From Capnocytophaga canimorsus (GTDB taxonomy: Bacteria > Bacteroidota > Bacteroidia > Flavobacteriales > Flavobacteriaceae): a stretch of DNA of 64,000 bases. Below the pieces are notes generated by a model, which saw only the letters and a program-made list of their open reading frames with translations, had not been told where the DNA came from and did not search any database. Both the position numbers and the translations under genes were made by a program. Shown here one piece after another: positions 17,949 through 27,800 of the stretch. The stretch spans positions 1,187,001 to 1,251,000 of the forward strand of contig NZ_CP022382.1 of assembly GCF_002302565.1 (NCBI RefSeq). The letters are read 5' to 3'. Position 1 is the first letter of the stretch. Each line of letters starts with the position of its first letter.

Positions 17949-18034
17949 CTCAATATCATCATTATACCTTTTATAAAATTATTAAAATGTTTTAATATCA
18001 ACAGGTATATAATACATTTCCATACGAAAAACAC

Positions 18035-18068
18035 AATGTACGGGCGAAGCATTTTCCGCCCCTACATT
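18035..18068. repeat. REP-like palindrome (TGTAcGGGCG ... CGCCCCTACA)
   Basis: AATGTACGGGCG (18035-18046) pairs with CGCCCCTACATT (18057-18068) with one mismatch. The same half-sites recur at 18645, 18686-18715, 18790-18819 and 19105-19135. Outside this and the 25-bp inverted repeat, the gap 17758-18094 shows nothing else that I recognise. Confidence 0.75.
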
Positions 18069-18094
18069 TTTTTGTTTTGTACCACCTTGCGGAC

Positions 18095-18406
18095 TTATCT
18101 TTTATCCTCAATGCCGAATTCTCGCCACTGACTTTGCTGATAATCCATCTTGGCTCTTTTCCGAGCAACTGATTGTTTGTCGGTAAGCAGCTTGAGTTGC
18201 TTGTCGAACTCCTCAGTTTTCGATTTTAAATCGGCTTTGAGCTTCTCTTGTTCGCTGTTTAGGGTTTCGACTTTGTTCTTTAAGGCTTCCAACTCATCGA
18301 TAAAAGCCTCATCAATCCCTGCGGGTAGATTATCCTTGTGATTTCTAAGCCCGTCAATCATTAACTTTACAGATTTGATGTTTTCTGCATACGATTTCCT
18401 TGCCAT
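18095..18406 (-). CDS. Small coiled-coil protein of unknown function
   Basis: A 103-residue, highly charged protein that is almost entirely helical: residues ~28-75 (FIDELEALKNKVETLNSEQ and the LKSKTEEFDKQLKLL part) show heptad spacing of a coiled coil, and the C-terminal part is basic. There is no signal peptide or membrane segment. I do not recognise a named family, though similar short proteins occur in Bacteroidota next to repeat-rich regions. It lies between two blocks of palindromic repeats inside the interrupted suf locus. The coding nature is supported by a continuous amphipathic pattern and an ATG start followed by ARKSYAENIKSVKLMIDGL. Confidence 0.6.
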   Translation of the reverse strand: MARKSYAENIKSVKLMIDGLRNHKDNLPAGIDEAFIDELEALKNKVETLNSEQEKLKADLKSKTEEFDKQLKLLTDKQSVARKRAKMDYQQSQWREFGIEDKR

Positions 18407-18639
18407 AATAATTCGATTTTAATGGTTAATATTCCGTTTAAGCCTTCCACCTTTGTTATCCATTAGCTTTTGGGCTATTTTATTAAAACACAAGCAAATA
18501 TCGAGCCAAATATTACTTATTATCAGCTTTTTATGAACGTATTTATCAACAGTTTTTGTTTTTGTAACGTGGATTGTATTTCTGCTGATGTTAATTTATA
18601 TCTATATTGCTTAAAAAACACCTTACATCACATTGCTCT

Positions 18640-19136
18640 ACACAATGTACGGGCAAAATATCTTATATCATAATTGCTCTACACAATGTACGGGCGTATT
18701 GCAATACGCCCCTACGGGGAAACACGCTATCCCTATTGTGAAAATGTGATTTTCGGACGAGACACATCTCGTCCCTACACGTAAAATACAATGTACAGGT
18801 GAAAAATATTTCGCCCCTACAAGGAAATGCCTTATACCATTAGGGATATTGCTCATCCCTTTAGGGAAATACTTTGTACCATTAGGGATATTGTACATCC
18901 CTTTAGGGAAACACTCTATCCCTTTAGGGAAATGCCTTGTACCATTAGGGATATTACTCATCCCTTTAGGGAAATACATTATCCCTGATAAAAAATGTTC
19001 CATCCCTTTAGGAATTTGTCTTATTTCTTGTAGAAAAACAAAATATTTTTATGAAATACACTTTATCTCTATAGGGAAATGCTTTATATTACATTATTTT
19101 AAACGATGTAAGGGTGTATTGCAATACACCCCTACT
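18640..19136. repeat. 21-bp satellite array with embedded REP-like palindromes
   Basis: A repeat with a strict 21-base period. The motif TTAGGG starts at 18840, 18861, 18882, 18903, 18924, 18945 and 18966, then recurs degenerate at 19008 (TTAGGA) and 19071 (ATAGGG). The unit is about ATCCCTTTAGGGAAATnCnTT, alternating with ACCATTAGGGATATTnnnC. Going left, units at 18819, 18777, 18735 and 18714 stay in the same phase but turn into TACGGG/CCCCTAC sequences, i.e. the arms of the palindrome GTACGGGCGTATTGC-type at 18688-18715 and 19108-19135. Both strands are open for about 110 codons over this part, giving FPKG/IPNG heptapeptides, but this follows from the 21-base period. Bases 18407-18640 show nothing else of note. 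Confidence 0.85.
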
Positions 19137-19239
19137 GTATTAACGCCTTGTTATGGTTATTTTCTGTGAAAAATAGCTTGAAACTTGGCTTTTTCATCTT
19201 TCTTTTAGGGAAAAATCACTTGCCTATCCGTGCTACGGA

Positions 19240-20697
19240 TTATCCGACGCTTCCTTCCAAAGAGATTTCCAATAATTTCTGAGCTTCTACGGCAAATTCC
19301 ATTGGGAGTTTGTTTAAAACCTCCTTGCTGAAGCCGTTTACAATCAGTGCGATGGCTTTTTCCGTGTCGATACCGCGTTGGTTGCAGTAGAAAATTTGGT
19401 CTTCCCCGATTTTTGAAGTTGTGGCTTCGTGTTCTATTTGAGCGGTCTTGTTTTTTGCTTCGATGTACGGAAAGGTATGAGCTCCGCACTCGTTGCCCAT
19501 CAAGAGGGAATCACATTGCGAGAAGTTTCGTGCATTCTCGGCATTCGGACTAACTTTCACCAATCCTCGATAAGAATTCTGCGATTGTCCGGCAGAAATC
19601 CCTTTTGAAATGATTGTTGAACGGGTGTTTTTCCCTAAGTGAATCATTTTGGTTCCTGTATCCGCCTGTTGGAAGTGATTGGTTACGGCGATGGAGTAAA
19701 ATTCCCCAATCGAATTATCACCTTTGAGCACACACGATGGATATTTCCACGTCACTGCGGAACCTGTCTCAACCTGCGTCCAAGATATTTTAGCGTTCTT
19801 TTCACATAGTCCTCGTTTGGTTACAAAATTGAAAACCCCTCCTTTACCATCTTTATCCCCCGGGAACCAATTCTGAACGGTTGAGTATTTTATCTCGGCA
19901 TTATCCAAAGCTATGAGCTCCACTACGGCAGCGTGTAATTGGTTTTCGTCACGTTGCGGAGCGGTACATCCTTCAAGATAAGACACGTAGCTACCTTCAT
20001 CGGCAATCACTAAAGTACGCTCGAACTGTCCTGTACCTGCCTGATTGATTCGGAAATACGTAGAAAGTTCCATCGGACAACGAACGCCTTTGGGTACATA
20101 ACAGAAAGACCCATCGGAAAATACCGCCGAGTTCAGGGCAGCATAGAAATTGTCGGTTTTAGGTACGACAGACCCGATGTATTTTTTCACTAATTCGGGG
20201 TGTTCTTGAATGGCTTCGGAGATAGAACAGAAGATGATTCCTTTTTCTGCCAATGTCTTTTTGAAAGTTGTCGCCACCGAAACGGAATCCATCACGATGT
20301 CCATCGCAACAGGGGCAACGCCTGTTAAACGTTTCTGCTCTTCGATGGAAATACCCAATTTGTTAAAAGTTTCAAGAAGTTTTGGGTCTACTTCATCTAA
20401 ACTTTCGTATTGAGGTTTCTGCTTGGGTGCGGAATAATACGAAATGTCTTGGAAATCTGGTTTTTCGTATTTTACATTTGCCCACTCGGGTTCTTCCATT
20501 TCTTTCCAAATGCGGAAGGCTTCGAGACGCCAATTGGTCATCCATTCAGGCTCGTTTTTCTTTTTGGAAATCGCAATTACAATTTCCTCATTGAGCCCCT
20601 TTGGGAATGTTTCGGCTTCGATATCGGTATAAAAACCATAGGCATATTCCTTGGTTTGTAGTTCGTCACGTAAATCGTCTTCTGTGTATTTTGCCAT
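19240..20697 (-). CDS. sufB: Fe-S cluster scaffold protein SufB
   Basis: SufB is the scaffold subunit of SufBCD on which [Fe-S] clusters are formed. The 485-residue protein from 20697 begins [13 protein letters not shown]; 14 further upstream codons are open but just translate a low-complexity TTGAAC-type repeat, so the ATG at 20697 is chosen. Hallmarks are the SufBD beta-helix with RGISAG-type core seen as [19 protein letters not shown], then [21 protein letters not shown] with the conserved cysteines, and [21 protein letters not shown] near the C-terminus. The gene order HesB/SufA-like, four-helix protein, sufB runs leftward; sufC is 2.9 kb away and sufD is not in the window. Confidence 0.96.
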   Translation of the reverse strand: MAKYTEDDLRDELQTKEYAYGFYTDIEAETFPKGLNEEIVIAISKKKNEPEWMTNWRLEAFRIWKEMEEPEWANVKYEKPDFQDISYYSAPKQKPQYESLDEVDPKLLETFNKLGISIEEQKRLTGVAPVAMDIVMDSVSVATTFKKTLAEKGIIFCSISEAIQEHPELVKKYIGSVVPKTDNFYAALNSAVFSDGSFCYVPKGVRCPMELSTYFRINQAGTGQFERTLVIADEGSYVSYLEGCTAPQRDENQLHAAVVELIALDNAEIKYSTVQNWFPGDKDGKGGVFNFVTKRGLCEKNAKISWTQVETGSAVTWKYPSCVLKGDNSIGEFYSIAVTNHFQQADTGTKMIHLGKNTRSTIISKGISAGQSQNSYRGLVKVSPNAENARNFSQCDSLLMGNECGAHTFPYIEAKNKTAQIEHEATTSKIGEDQIFYCNQRGIDTEKAIALIVNGFSKEVLNKLPMEFAVEAQKLLEISLEGSVG

Positions 20698-20724
20698 AGT
20701 TTTAGTTTTTAAGTTTAAGGTCTG

Positions 20725-20748
20725 AGGTTCAAAGTTCAAGGTTTAAAG
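20725..20748. repeat. Left copy of inverted repeat flanking the four-helix-bundle gene
   Basis: AGGTTCAAAGTTCAAGGTTT begins here and is matched, inverted and imperfect, by 21204-21237. Together they bracket the four-helix-bundle gene at 20777-21166. Confidence 0.65.
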
Positions 20749-20776
20749 AGTGAACTCTGAATATGTAACCTTAAAA

Positions 20777-21166
20777 TCACTTATATTTTATGCCTTTTAA
20801 ATTGCTGTTAATTAAATAATTGATAAATGTATTTATTTTCTTGCTTAAAATTTCAGTTTGATTTTTTAGTTTGATAAATTCTTCTTCAGAAATGAATCCT
20901 CTATCCAAAATTCGATACAATTGCGACCTTGTCTCTCCACAAGAAGCCTTCGCTATTGATAAAAATTGTATAAATTCCTTATTCCCGTTACGTTCAAAGC
21001 CTTCTGCGATATTATCCATTATTGAGCCCGATGCACCATCAATTTGATTACTTAAACGAAAATTGCTTTTAAGTGCTGAATTTTCGATGATTTGATAAAT
21101 ATCATTGCTAAGTATTCTTGCCAATTGCCAAATTTCTAAATCTTCAAATCTTTTTATCGTAGCCAT
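20777..21166 (-). CDS. Four-helix-bundle protein (23S rRNA intervening-sequence family)
   Basis: The 129-residue protein has the family's hallmark opening FEDLEIWQLARILSNDIY and the central DNIAEGFERNGNKEFIQFLSIAKASCGETRSQLYRI. The family (S23/IVP, TIGR02436) was named from ORFs in 23S rRNA intervening sequences and forms pentameric four-helix bundles; the cellular role is unknown. It often behaves as a mobile passenger gene. Here it is set between sufA-like and sufB genes on the same strand, and its edges carry inverted GTTCAAGGTT-type repeats, which suggests insertion as a cassette. All four predicted helices are intact. Confidence 0.9.
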   Translation of the reverse strand: MATIKRFEDLEIWQLARILSNDIYQIIENSALKSNFRLSNQIDGASGSIMDNIAEGFERNGNKEFIQFLSIAKASCGETRSQLYRILDRGFISEEEFIKLKNQTEILSKKINTFINYLINSNLKGIKYK

Positions 21167-21203
21167 ATTGTGTTTTTAGGATTGAATGTGTAAAGTTTCC
21201 GAC

Positions 21204-21237
21204 AAAACCTTGAACATTAAACTTTGAACCTTGAAAT
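21204..21237. repeat. Right copy of inverted repeat flanking the four-helix-bundle gene
   Basis: AAAACCTTGAAC followed by CTTTGAACCTTGAAAT is the approximate reverse complement of 20725-20748. The pairing is interrupted (ATTA in place of the C), so it is an imperfect inverted repeat. Confidence 0.65.
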
Positions 21238-21239
21238 AT

Positions 21240-21569
21240 TTACAACGAAAAACTTTCTCCGCAGCCACAAGTTCTGTTAGCATTGGGATTGTTGAATACA
21301 AAGCCTTTTCCGTTAAGTCCGCCTGAATATTCAAGGGTTGTACCTACCAAATAGAGAAAACTTTTTTTGTTTACAGCAATGCGTATTCCGTTGTTTTCAA
21401 ATATTTTATCGTCGGCGTCAGTAGTTTTGTCGAATTTGAGTTCGTAGGAAAGTCCGCTACAACCACCGCTTTTTACGCCCACACGTACAAAATCGGTTGT
21501 AGGGTCGAAATTATCATCTTCCATCAAGGAAATTAGTTTCTTTTTTGCTTGTTCAGATACTTGAATCAT
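21240..21569 (-). CDS. HesB/IscA/SufA-type iron-sulfur carrier
   Basis: The 109-residue A-type carrier delivers [Fe-S] clusters from a scaffold to target enzymes. Residues match the family: VSEQAKKKLISLM at the N-terminus, VGVKSGGCSGLSYELKFD with the first conserved cysteine, and the C-terminal pair in NRTCGCGESFSL (CGC). All three ligand cysteines are kept. The start at 21569 (MIQVSEQ) is preferred over one 11 codons upstream because those residues are hydrophobic and unlike the family. It is the first gene of the leftward suf segment, directly upstream of the four-helix gene and sufB. Confidence 0.93.
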   Translation of the reverse strand: MIQVSEQAKKKLISLMEDDNFDPTTDFVRVGVKSGGCSGLSYELKFDKTTDADDKIFENNGIRIAVNKKSFLYLVGTTLEYSGGLNGKGFVFNNPNANRTCGCGESFSL

Positions 21570-21705
21570 TATAGTTATGATAAAAATCAGTTTTGGGAGC
21601 AAAATTACTATTTAAAATTTGAAAGACAAAGAATTGAAAAGAAATTAAACAAGCATCATTTTTTTTAGTATATTGCGTACCTATAACATTTATAATTAAA
21701 CCATA

Positions 21706-22950
21706 ATGGAAACAGTAAAACTTTCATCAGAACAAGCCATTGCTCTTGAAGATAAATACGGAGCCCATAATTATCATCCACTACCCGTGGTTTTAGACCG
21801 AGGAGAAGGAGTATATGTTTGGGATTTGGAAGGTAAAAAATATTTCGACTTTTTGTCAGCTTATTCAGCCGTTAATCAAGGACATTCACATCCTAAAATT
21901 GTCAAAGCGCTTACCCAACAAGCCCAAGTACTTTCTTTAACTTCTCGTGCTTTTTACAATTCAAAATTAGGTATTTACGAAGAAAAAATCACCAAACTTT
22001 TAGGCTTTGATAAAGTACTACCGATGAATTCGGGGGCTGAGGCGGTAGAAACCGCTATTAAATTGGCACGTAAATGGTCGTACGAAGTAAAAGGCATTAA
22101 AGGACATCAAGCAAAAATTGTAGTTTGTGAAAACAACTTCCACGGACGTACCACCACTATCGTTTCCTTCTCCAACGACCCCGATGCACATACTAATTAT
22201 GGTCCCTTTACTCCTGGTTTTATACGTATTCCTTACAACGATGTAGATGCTTTGGAAAAGGTACTTATAGAAGATGCTCAAAATATTGCTGCTTTTTTAG
22301 TAGAACCCATACAAGGAGAAGCTGGAGTCTATGTACCTGATGAAGGTTTCTTGAAAAAGAGCTTTGATTTGTGTAAGCAACATAATGTACTATTCATTGC
22401 TGACGAGGTACAAACGGGTATTGCCCGAACAGGAAAACTCATAGCTTGTCATCACGAAAACGTACAACCAGATATTCTTATTTTAGGAAAAGCCCTATCA
22501 GGTGGAATGTATCCGGTATCGGCTGTATTAGCCAATGATGCAATAATGAACGTAATCCACCCCGGACAGCACGGTTCTACCTTTGGAGGAAATCCGCTAG
22601 CTTGTGCTGTAGCTTGTGCCGCCTTAGATGTAGTTCAAGAGGAACATCTTGCCGAAAATGCCGAAAAAATGGGAGAAATCTTCCGAAGAGAAATACAAAA
22701 AATCATCAATCAAACTGACCTGATTTATCAAGTAAGAGGAAAAGGATTGCTCAATGCCATTTTGGTTAATGACACACAAGATAGCCCAACAGCTTGGAAC
22801 TTATGCTTGGCTTTCAAAGAAAACGGATTACTTGCCAAACCCACTCACGGAAACATTATCCGATTAGCTCCTCCTTTGGTTATCAACGAAGAACAACTTA
22901 GAGAAGCTATTGCTATCATTAAAAAAGTGATTCTAAATTTTGAAAAATAA
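21706..22950 (+). CDS. rocD: Ornithine aminotransferase
   Basis: This 414-residue PLP enzyme moves the delta-amino group of ornithine to 2-oxoglutarate, producing glutamate semialdehyde on the route between arginine/ornithine and proline/glutamate. The opening [20 protein letters not shown] is characteristic of ornithine aminotransferase rather than other class III enzymes. PLP-binding features are [26 protein letters not shown], the aspartate in FIADEVQTG and the Schiff-base lysine in [15 protein letters not shown]. It is a lone rightward gene ended by a strong bidirectional hairpin. Confidence 0.94.
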   Translation: METVKLSSEQAIALEDKYGAHNYHPLPVVLDRGEGVYVWDLEGKKYFDFLSAYSAVNQGHSHPKIVKALTQQAQVLSLTSRAFYNSKLGIYEEKITKLLGFDKVLPMNSGAEAVETAIKLARKWSYEVKGIKGHQAKIVVCENNFHGRTTTIVSFSNDPDAHTNYGPFTPGFIRIPYNDVDALEKVLIEDAQNIAAFLVEPIQGEAGVYVPDEGFLKKSFDLCKQHNVLFIADEVQTGIARTGKLIACHHENVQPDILILGKALSGGMYPVSAVLANDAIMNVIHPGQHGSTFGGNPLACAVACAALDVVQEEHLAENAEKMGEIFRREIQKIINQTDLIYQVRGKGLLNAILVNDTQDSPTAWNLCLAFKENGLLAKPTHGNIIRLAPPLVINEEQLREAIAIIKKVILNFEK

Positions 22951-22956
22951 GAACTA

Positions 22957-22989
22957 AAAAACAGGATGTATGATTTACATCCTGTTTTT
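22957..22989. terminator. Bidirectional terminator between rocD and the susD-like gene
   Basis: Perfect 14-bp inverted repeat (AAAAACAGGATGTA at 22957-22970, TACATCCTGTTTTT at 22976-22989), 5-base loop, A-tract on the left and T-tract on the right, so it can stop transcripts from both convergent genes. Confidence 0.88.
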
Positions 22990-23014
22990 CTTAGTTTATT
23001 TACTACAAAGTGGA

Positions 23015-24868
23015 TTATTTTTTATCCCACCATATTCTTCCTTCTGTATGATTTACCAAAGCTCCATAATCTGGATCTTTTTTCAGATTTTCAATAGCAG
23101 CTTCATAATTACTGATATTTTCGGCGTTTGGAACCGGTAAAACCGCTCTTCGGATTATTTGCAAAGGAGAACCTGCTTTGGTTAGTGATTCAAAATAAGC
23201 TACACCGTTGTCAGGAACTGGATCATCTTTAAAATTAGGCAAACCTGTTCTTTTCCAAGTAGCCCACATCTCTTCAGGACGCATAAACAAATTCACCCAT
23301 TGTTGAGAAATAATTTTCTCTAAGCTAACACTCTGAAATTCAGGCTTCGCTAAATATGCGTCTATTTTACTATCCGTAATAGGGTTAAAGTTATCACTGT
23401 TTGAATTCATTGCTGAAGGTACTGCCATTTTCACAGCCCAAGATTGATATTGTTGCATAGAGGCTCTGATACCATCTTTAAACCAATCCAAATCGGTTTT
23501 ACCTCCTATGCTTCCTCCTCCTTTATGAGCTATTTCAGCCATCATTAAGCATACTTCAGGATAGGTGATAAGTGGTGTAAAGAGACTTATACTTGTCTGT
23601 GCTACATCATAAGCATCATCTTCCTTATCACGCGCAGTTACTTGATTACCTACCTTACCTCCGTTTTTAACAAAGAAACGACTCTCTATTTGGCTATTAT
23701 GGCGTACAGTAAACGTTTCAGTTGCTGTTTTCCCTTCAGGAATATACTCAAAGGTATAATAAGAGTTTCTTGACCAATCGGTACTAGTACTATCAGGATT
23801 GGCAGACATTCCAAAGTAACGTTCTGAAATTTTTTGAAATTTCGGTTTAGAAGCATAGTCAGGGAAATATTTTTTCAAATCCTCTGCTATCTTATCATTT
23901 CCTTTATTGTTATTCCCTTTACCAAAACCATTTCTACGAACCAACAAAGGCAAACGAGGATCATCATAAGTTTTTAAGAAATTAACAAATGATCGAGAAG
24001 CGCAATACTGATAGGTCAAAATTTGCATATCATCCGTATTATCATTATGTTCATTCGGATGATTATATACACAAGACTCTGCATTACTAGAAATAATACC
24101 TCCTGAATTTAGAGCATCGGCTATAGTAGCTGTATAAAAAGCATTATCTGCTTTTTCAAGACGTTGAGCCATTTTTATACGCAAAGTATTACCAAACTTA
24201 ATCCAGTTTGATATGTTTCCTTGGTAAAAATAATCATTTCTTCCCAATTCAAACTGATTAGTTACAGAAGGCGATTGTAATATAGCAACATTATCCTTAA
24301 CTTTTTTATCAAACACTTTATACAAGGGAGTGCCGTTCAAATCTTGTTGATATAAATCATAACGAGGTTTTGAAATGCCTTCAGTAGCTAACTTAAAAGC
24401 TTCGGTATAAGGAGCCGCTCCATAAACATCGTACATAAGCCACGCTTGATACGTTTCTAAAATATTAGCTATGGCAGCTAAATGTTGAAAACGATCTTTA
24501 TCCTTATTAGAAGGGATTACGGTCTCTGTCAAGTAACGCAAACGAAGTCCTATTTGATGAAAATAATCTTGATAATAAGGCACATAGTAAGAAGGGCGAC
24601 CTGTTGCTGTCCCGTCATAATATACTCCTGATTGAGGACCTTCATAAAAGACTATATACTGCATAGCCTGCATAACTCCTTGGTATTTACCCATCAAATG
24701 TTGCCGACTACGATTATTAAAATTCTCTGTTGCCCCAGTAAAAACATTACGAGGGTCGGTATTTCCAAGCAACTCAGGGTCAGTATTTAATTCTTGATAA
24801 TCTTTCAAACAACCTGAAAGCATTCCGAGCATTAATACCCCAAAAAATGTATATTTCATTTTTTTCAT
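23015..24868 (-). CDS. SusD/RagB-like outer-membrane lipoprotein (SusD-like_2 type)
   Basis: The 617-residue protein has a lipoprotein signal peptide ending LSGC (lipid Cys20) followed by LKDYQELNTDPE, the typical start of SusD-like_2 (PF12771-type) proteins. SusD proteins sit on the outside of the outer membrane as a lid over the SusC channel and bind the substrate. The segment AYLAKPEF-x-VSLEKIISQQWVNLF plus MRPEEMWATWKRTGLPN near the C-terminus is a family block. It begins 11 bases after the SusC-like gene and is plainly co-transcribed. There are no glycosidase, sulfatase or peptidase genes next to the pair, so the substrate (glycan or peptide) is not known. Confidence 0.92.
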   Translation of the reverse strand: MKKMKYTFFGVLMLGMLSGCLKDYQELNTDPELLGNTDPRNVFTGATENFNNRSRQHLMGKYQGVMQAMQYIVFYEGPQSGVYYDGTATGRPSYYVPYYQDYFHQIGLRLRYLTETVIPSNKDKDRFQHLAAIANILETYQAWLMYDVYGAAPYTEAFKLATEGISKPRYDLYQQDLNGTPLYKVFDKKVKDNVAILQSPSVTNQFELGRNDYFYQGNISNWIKFGNTLRIKMAQRLEKADNAFYTATIADALNSGGIISSNAESCVYNHPNEHNDNTDDMQILTYQYCASRSFVNFLKTYDDPRLPLLVRRNGFGKGNNNKGNDKIAEDLKKYFPDYASKPKFQKISERYFGMSANPDSTSTDWSRNSYYTFEYIPEGKTATETFTVRHNSQIESRFFVKNGGKVGNQVTARDKEDDAYDVAQTSISLFTPLITYPEVCLMMAEIAHKGGGSIGGKTDLDWFKDGIRASMQQYQSWAVKMAVPSAMNSNSDNFNPITDSKIDAYLAKPEFQSVSLEKIISQQWVNLFMRPEEMWATWKRTGLPNFKDDPVPDNGVAYFESLTKAGSPLQIIRRAVLPVPNAENISNYEAAIENLKKDPDYGALVNHTEGRIWWDKK

Positions 24869-24879
24869 ATTCGTAAATT

Positions 24880-27800
24880 TTAGAAACGTAAAGTTAAATT
24901 AAAAGAATAAGTTCTGTGGAATGGAGCTCCCCCGATATCCATTGGAGTCAATGGATTATTACTTGAAACAGATTCTGGATTTAATCCGTCAGTTAACTTA
25001 TTCATTAAGTAGCCTAAATTTCGAGCAGTTACCCCTAAACGAAGATAATTTGCTCCAAATTTTTTACAGATATCTTCAGGAAGACGATACCCCAATGTAA
25101 TTTCTCTTAACATCAACCAAGTATTATCTTGAATATTCAACTCATTAGGTCCTCCCCAGCCATAGTTGAACATATAATAAGAAGTGGCCATCATTGGCAT
25201 AATACCTGCCTCTAAAGCTTCTGCATAAGTTTTACCACCGACCTCTATTTGTTTTGAAGGATCACTTGCCGAAGGCACTTTAGCACCTTCATCAAAAACA
25301 GCATCTAACATAATAGCATCATATACAGTTTCTCCTTTATAATTTTTTCGAGGAATACCACCAAACTCACGATCTCTTCCTCTTAAAGTAGACTCCGCTG
25401 ATCCTCTTCCTGTTGCATACTTATGAGTATGTGAGAAAAAATTACCCCCAAAACGTCCATCTACTAGAGCATAAAAATCAAAATTTTTGTAAGAGAAAGA
25501 AGTATTTAAACTTAGGTAAAAATCAGCCTCAACCTTTCCTAAAACTACCCTTTCTGGTTTACCCTTATCTTGATTTGTTACATAGCCATAAGCATATACT
25601 GGATTAGGACTACCATAACGCCCTATATAAGTAATTACAGGTTTACCATTCCTTGGATCATTCGCATTATCAGGGTTATTGAATCTGTATATAGCTGAGC
25701 CACTAGCTGAGTTATAAATAGTAGTAATCACTCCATAATCACCTCCTTCGTAAGCCCAGATTTCAGGACCAGCATCATACCCGTCGAGCAATTTCCATTC
25801 TTTCACATTATCGTGTAGTTTCACTACCTTACCCTTGTTTTTAGTAAAGTTAGCCCCTAATGTCCAACGAAAATCTTTAGTGCGGATTGGTGTTCCTTCC
25901 AACTGAACCTCAATACCTTGATTTTGAATATTACCTGCATTAATAAGCTGGCTTGTTGCTCCTGCTTCAGCTACAGCTCCAATAGAAAGGATTTGATTTC
26001 TAGTATTGGTCTTATAATAAGTAAAATCTAAGTTCAAACGTTCATTAAAGAAACGCAAGTCTGTACCTACCTCAATAGAGCGTTGAATTTCAGGTTTCAA
26101 ATCAGCATTCCAAGCTGTACCTAAGTTCGGATTAGCCACCAAAACACTATTTCGATTGGGGTCAAATTGAGAGGATTGTGAGAAAACTCCAAAACCACGT
26201 GTAGTAGCATAAGCACTAGTTCCTAAACCTACTTCTGCTATTGAAGCACGAATTTTTCCAAAAGAAAACCATTCAGGCATATTGAACGACTCAGTAAATA
26301 CATACGAAGCATTTACAGAAGGATAGAATACGGAATAGTTATTTTTACCCAAATTCATATATGTAGGATACGTGAGGGTAGATAGCCAATCGTTTCTACC
26401 TGTGATTTCCAAAAACAACTGATCTCTCCATCCGAAATTTAATATTCCAGAAAGTCCGAAAGTTTGGTTATTTCTTGGGGTATATGTAAAATTAGGAATT
26501 ATGGTTTCAGCAGAGTTAGAAAATGCGAATACACCAGGGACCACCAATCCTCCTTTGGTAGATTTACTCCAAGAATGTGACTCTAAGTTCCCATACAACT
26601 CAGCAGCTACAATAGCATCAAAAGTAAATTCCTCCCCTGCTATGTTAAACTTATTGTCATTGGATTGAAGCATCCCTAATATGTTATATGACCCAGAGTT
26701 ATTCCCACCTCTGCTATAACTACCTGTACGAGTAGGACCATAATCAACCCCTGTTCCGTAGGTTTTATCTAAGGTTGATATGCCATAGTAGTTATAATTC
26801 CCTTTAACACTTGCCGTGAGCCAAGGAGCTATTTCTGCTCGAAGAGTCAAGTTAGTTAACAATGAATTTTCATATCTTTTTCTAAGATTTAAATCTCTAT
26901 CGTGTAAATACCCTCTTAGGGTACCCCAAGGTGAATTAGTCTCAACGGCATGAGTAACTGGGTCACGATAAATTGCTTGATAAGTTGCCATATCAAAGTT
27001 ACGAGGAGTATAGTAAGTACTCATCATTGGTAAATTACCACCATAGTTCCAAGCCCCTTGATTACCTCCGTTTTGAGCACTTGAAAAGGCATAGTTAACA
27101 CCAGCTTCAACAGAGAAAACATTGTTAAGCTTCATCAAACCTTTGAAGGCTAGTGTATTCCTATTAAAGTTATTTCGTGCAAATACACCATTATTATCGG
27201 CATAAGAATATGACAAACGAAAAGAAGAAGTTTCTCCACCTCCATTTATAGCAATATTATGTTGTATGTTTATAGGACTTTGGTACAATGCCCTCCAGTT
27301 ATTAGGGTGTGGAACAAAAGGAGTAGCTTTACCGTGAGGCATATATTGGTTTACTAGCTGCCCTTCCATTTTTGGACCAAAACTAAGAGCAACTCGGGTC
27401 AAAGAACCATCACCTAAAAAACCTCCTTCATATCCATTATGAGGATATCCTGCTCCATAAACGTTCTGAAGTGCGATAGGAGATTTATAAATATCCCCCA
27501 TTTCAACAGAATGAGACATCTCTATCCCAAGCCCTTGTTTACCAAATTTACCTCCTTTTGAAACAATTACAATAGCACCATTAGCTCCACGAGAACCATA
27601 CAAAGCTGTGGCAGCAGCACCTTTCAATACCGTTATGCTCTCATAGTCTGCAGGGTTTAAGTTTTTAAGCTGAGACCCCCAGTCTGTTCCTGAAAGCGCT
27701 CCAGTAACCGCCTCTTGGATAATCATCCCATCTATGACGAAAATCGGAGAGTTGTTTTTATCAATAGACTTGGCACCACGAATGGTAATTCCAGAACTTG

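Noticed and set aside
18668..19003. Protein of 111 residues with FPKG/IPNG repeats
   Set aside because: The open frame follows from a 21-base satellite without stop codons; the opposite strand is equally open (18849-19169), there is no credible start context, and the left end encodes palindrome arms.
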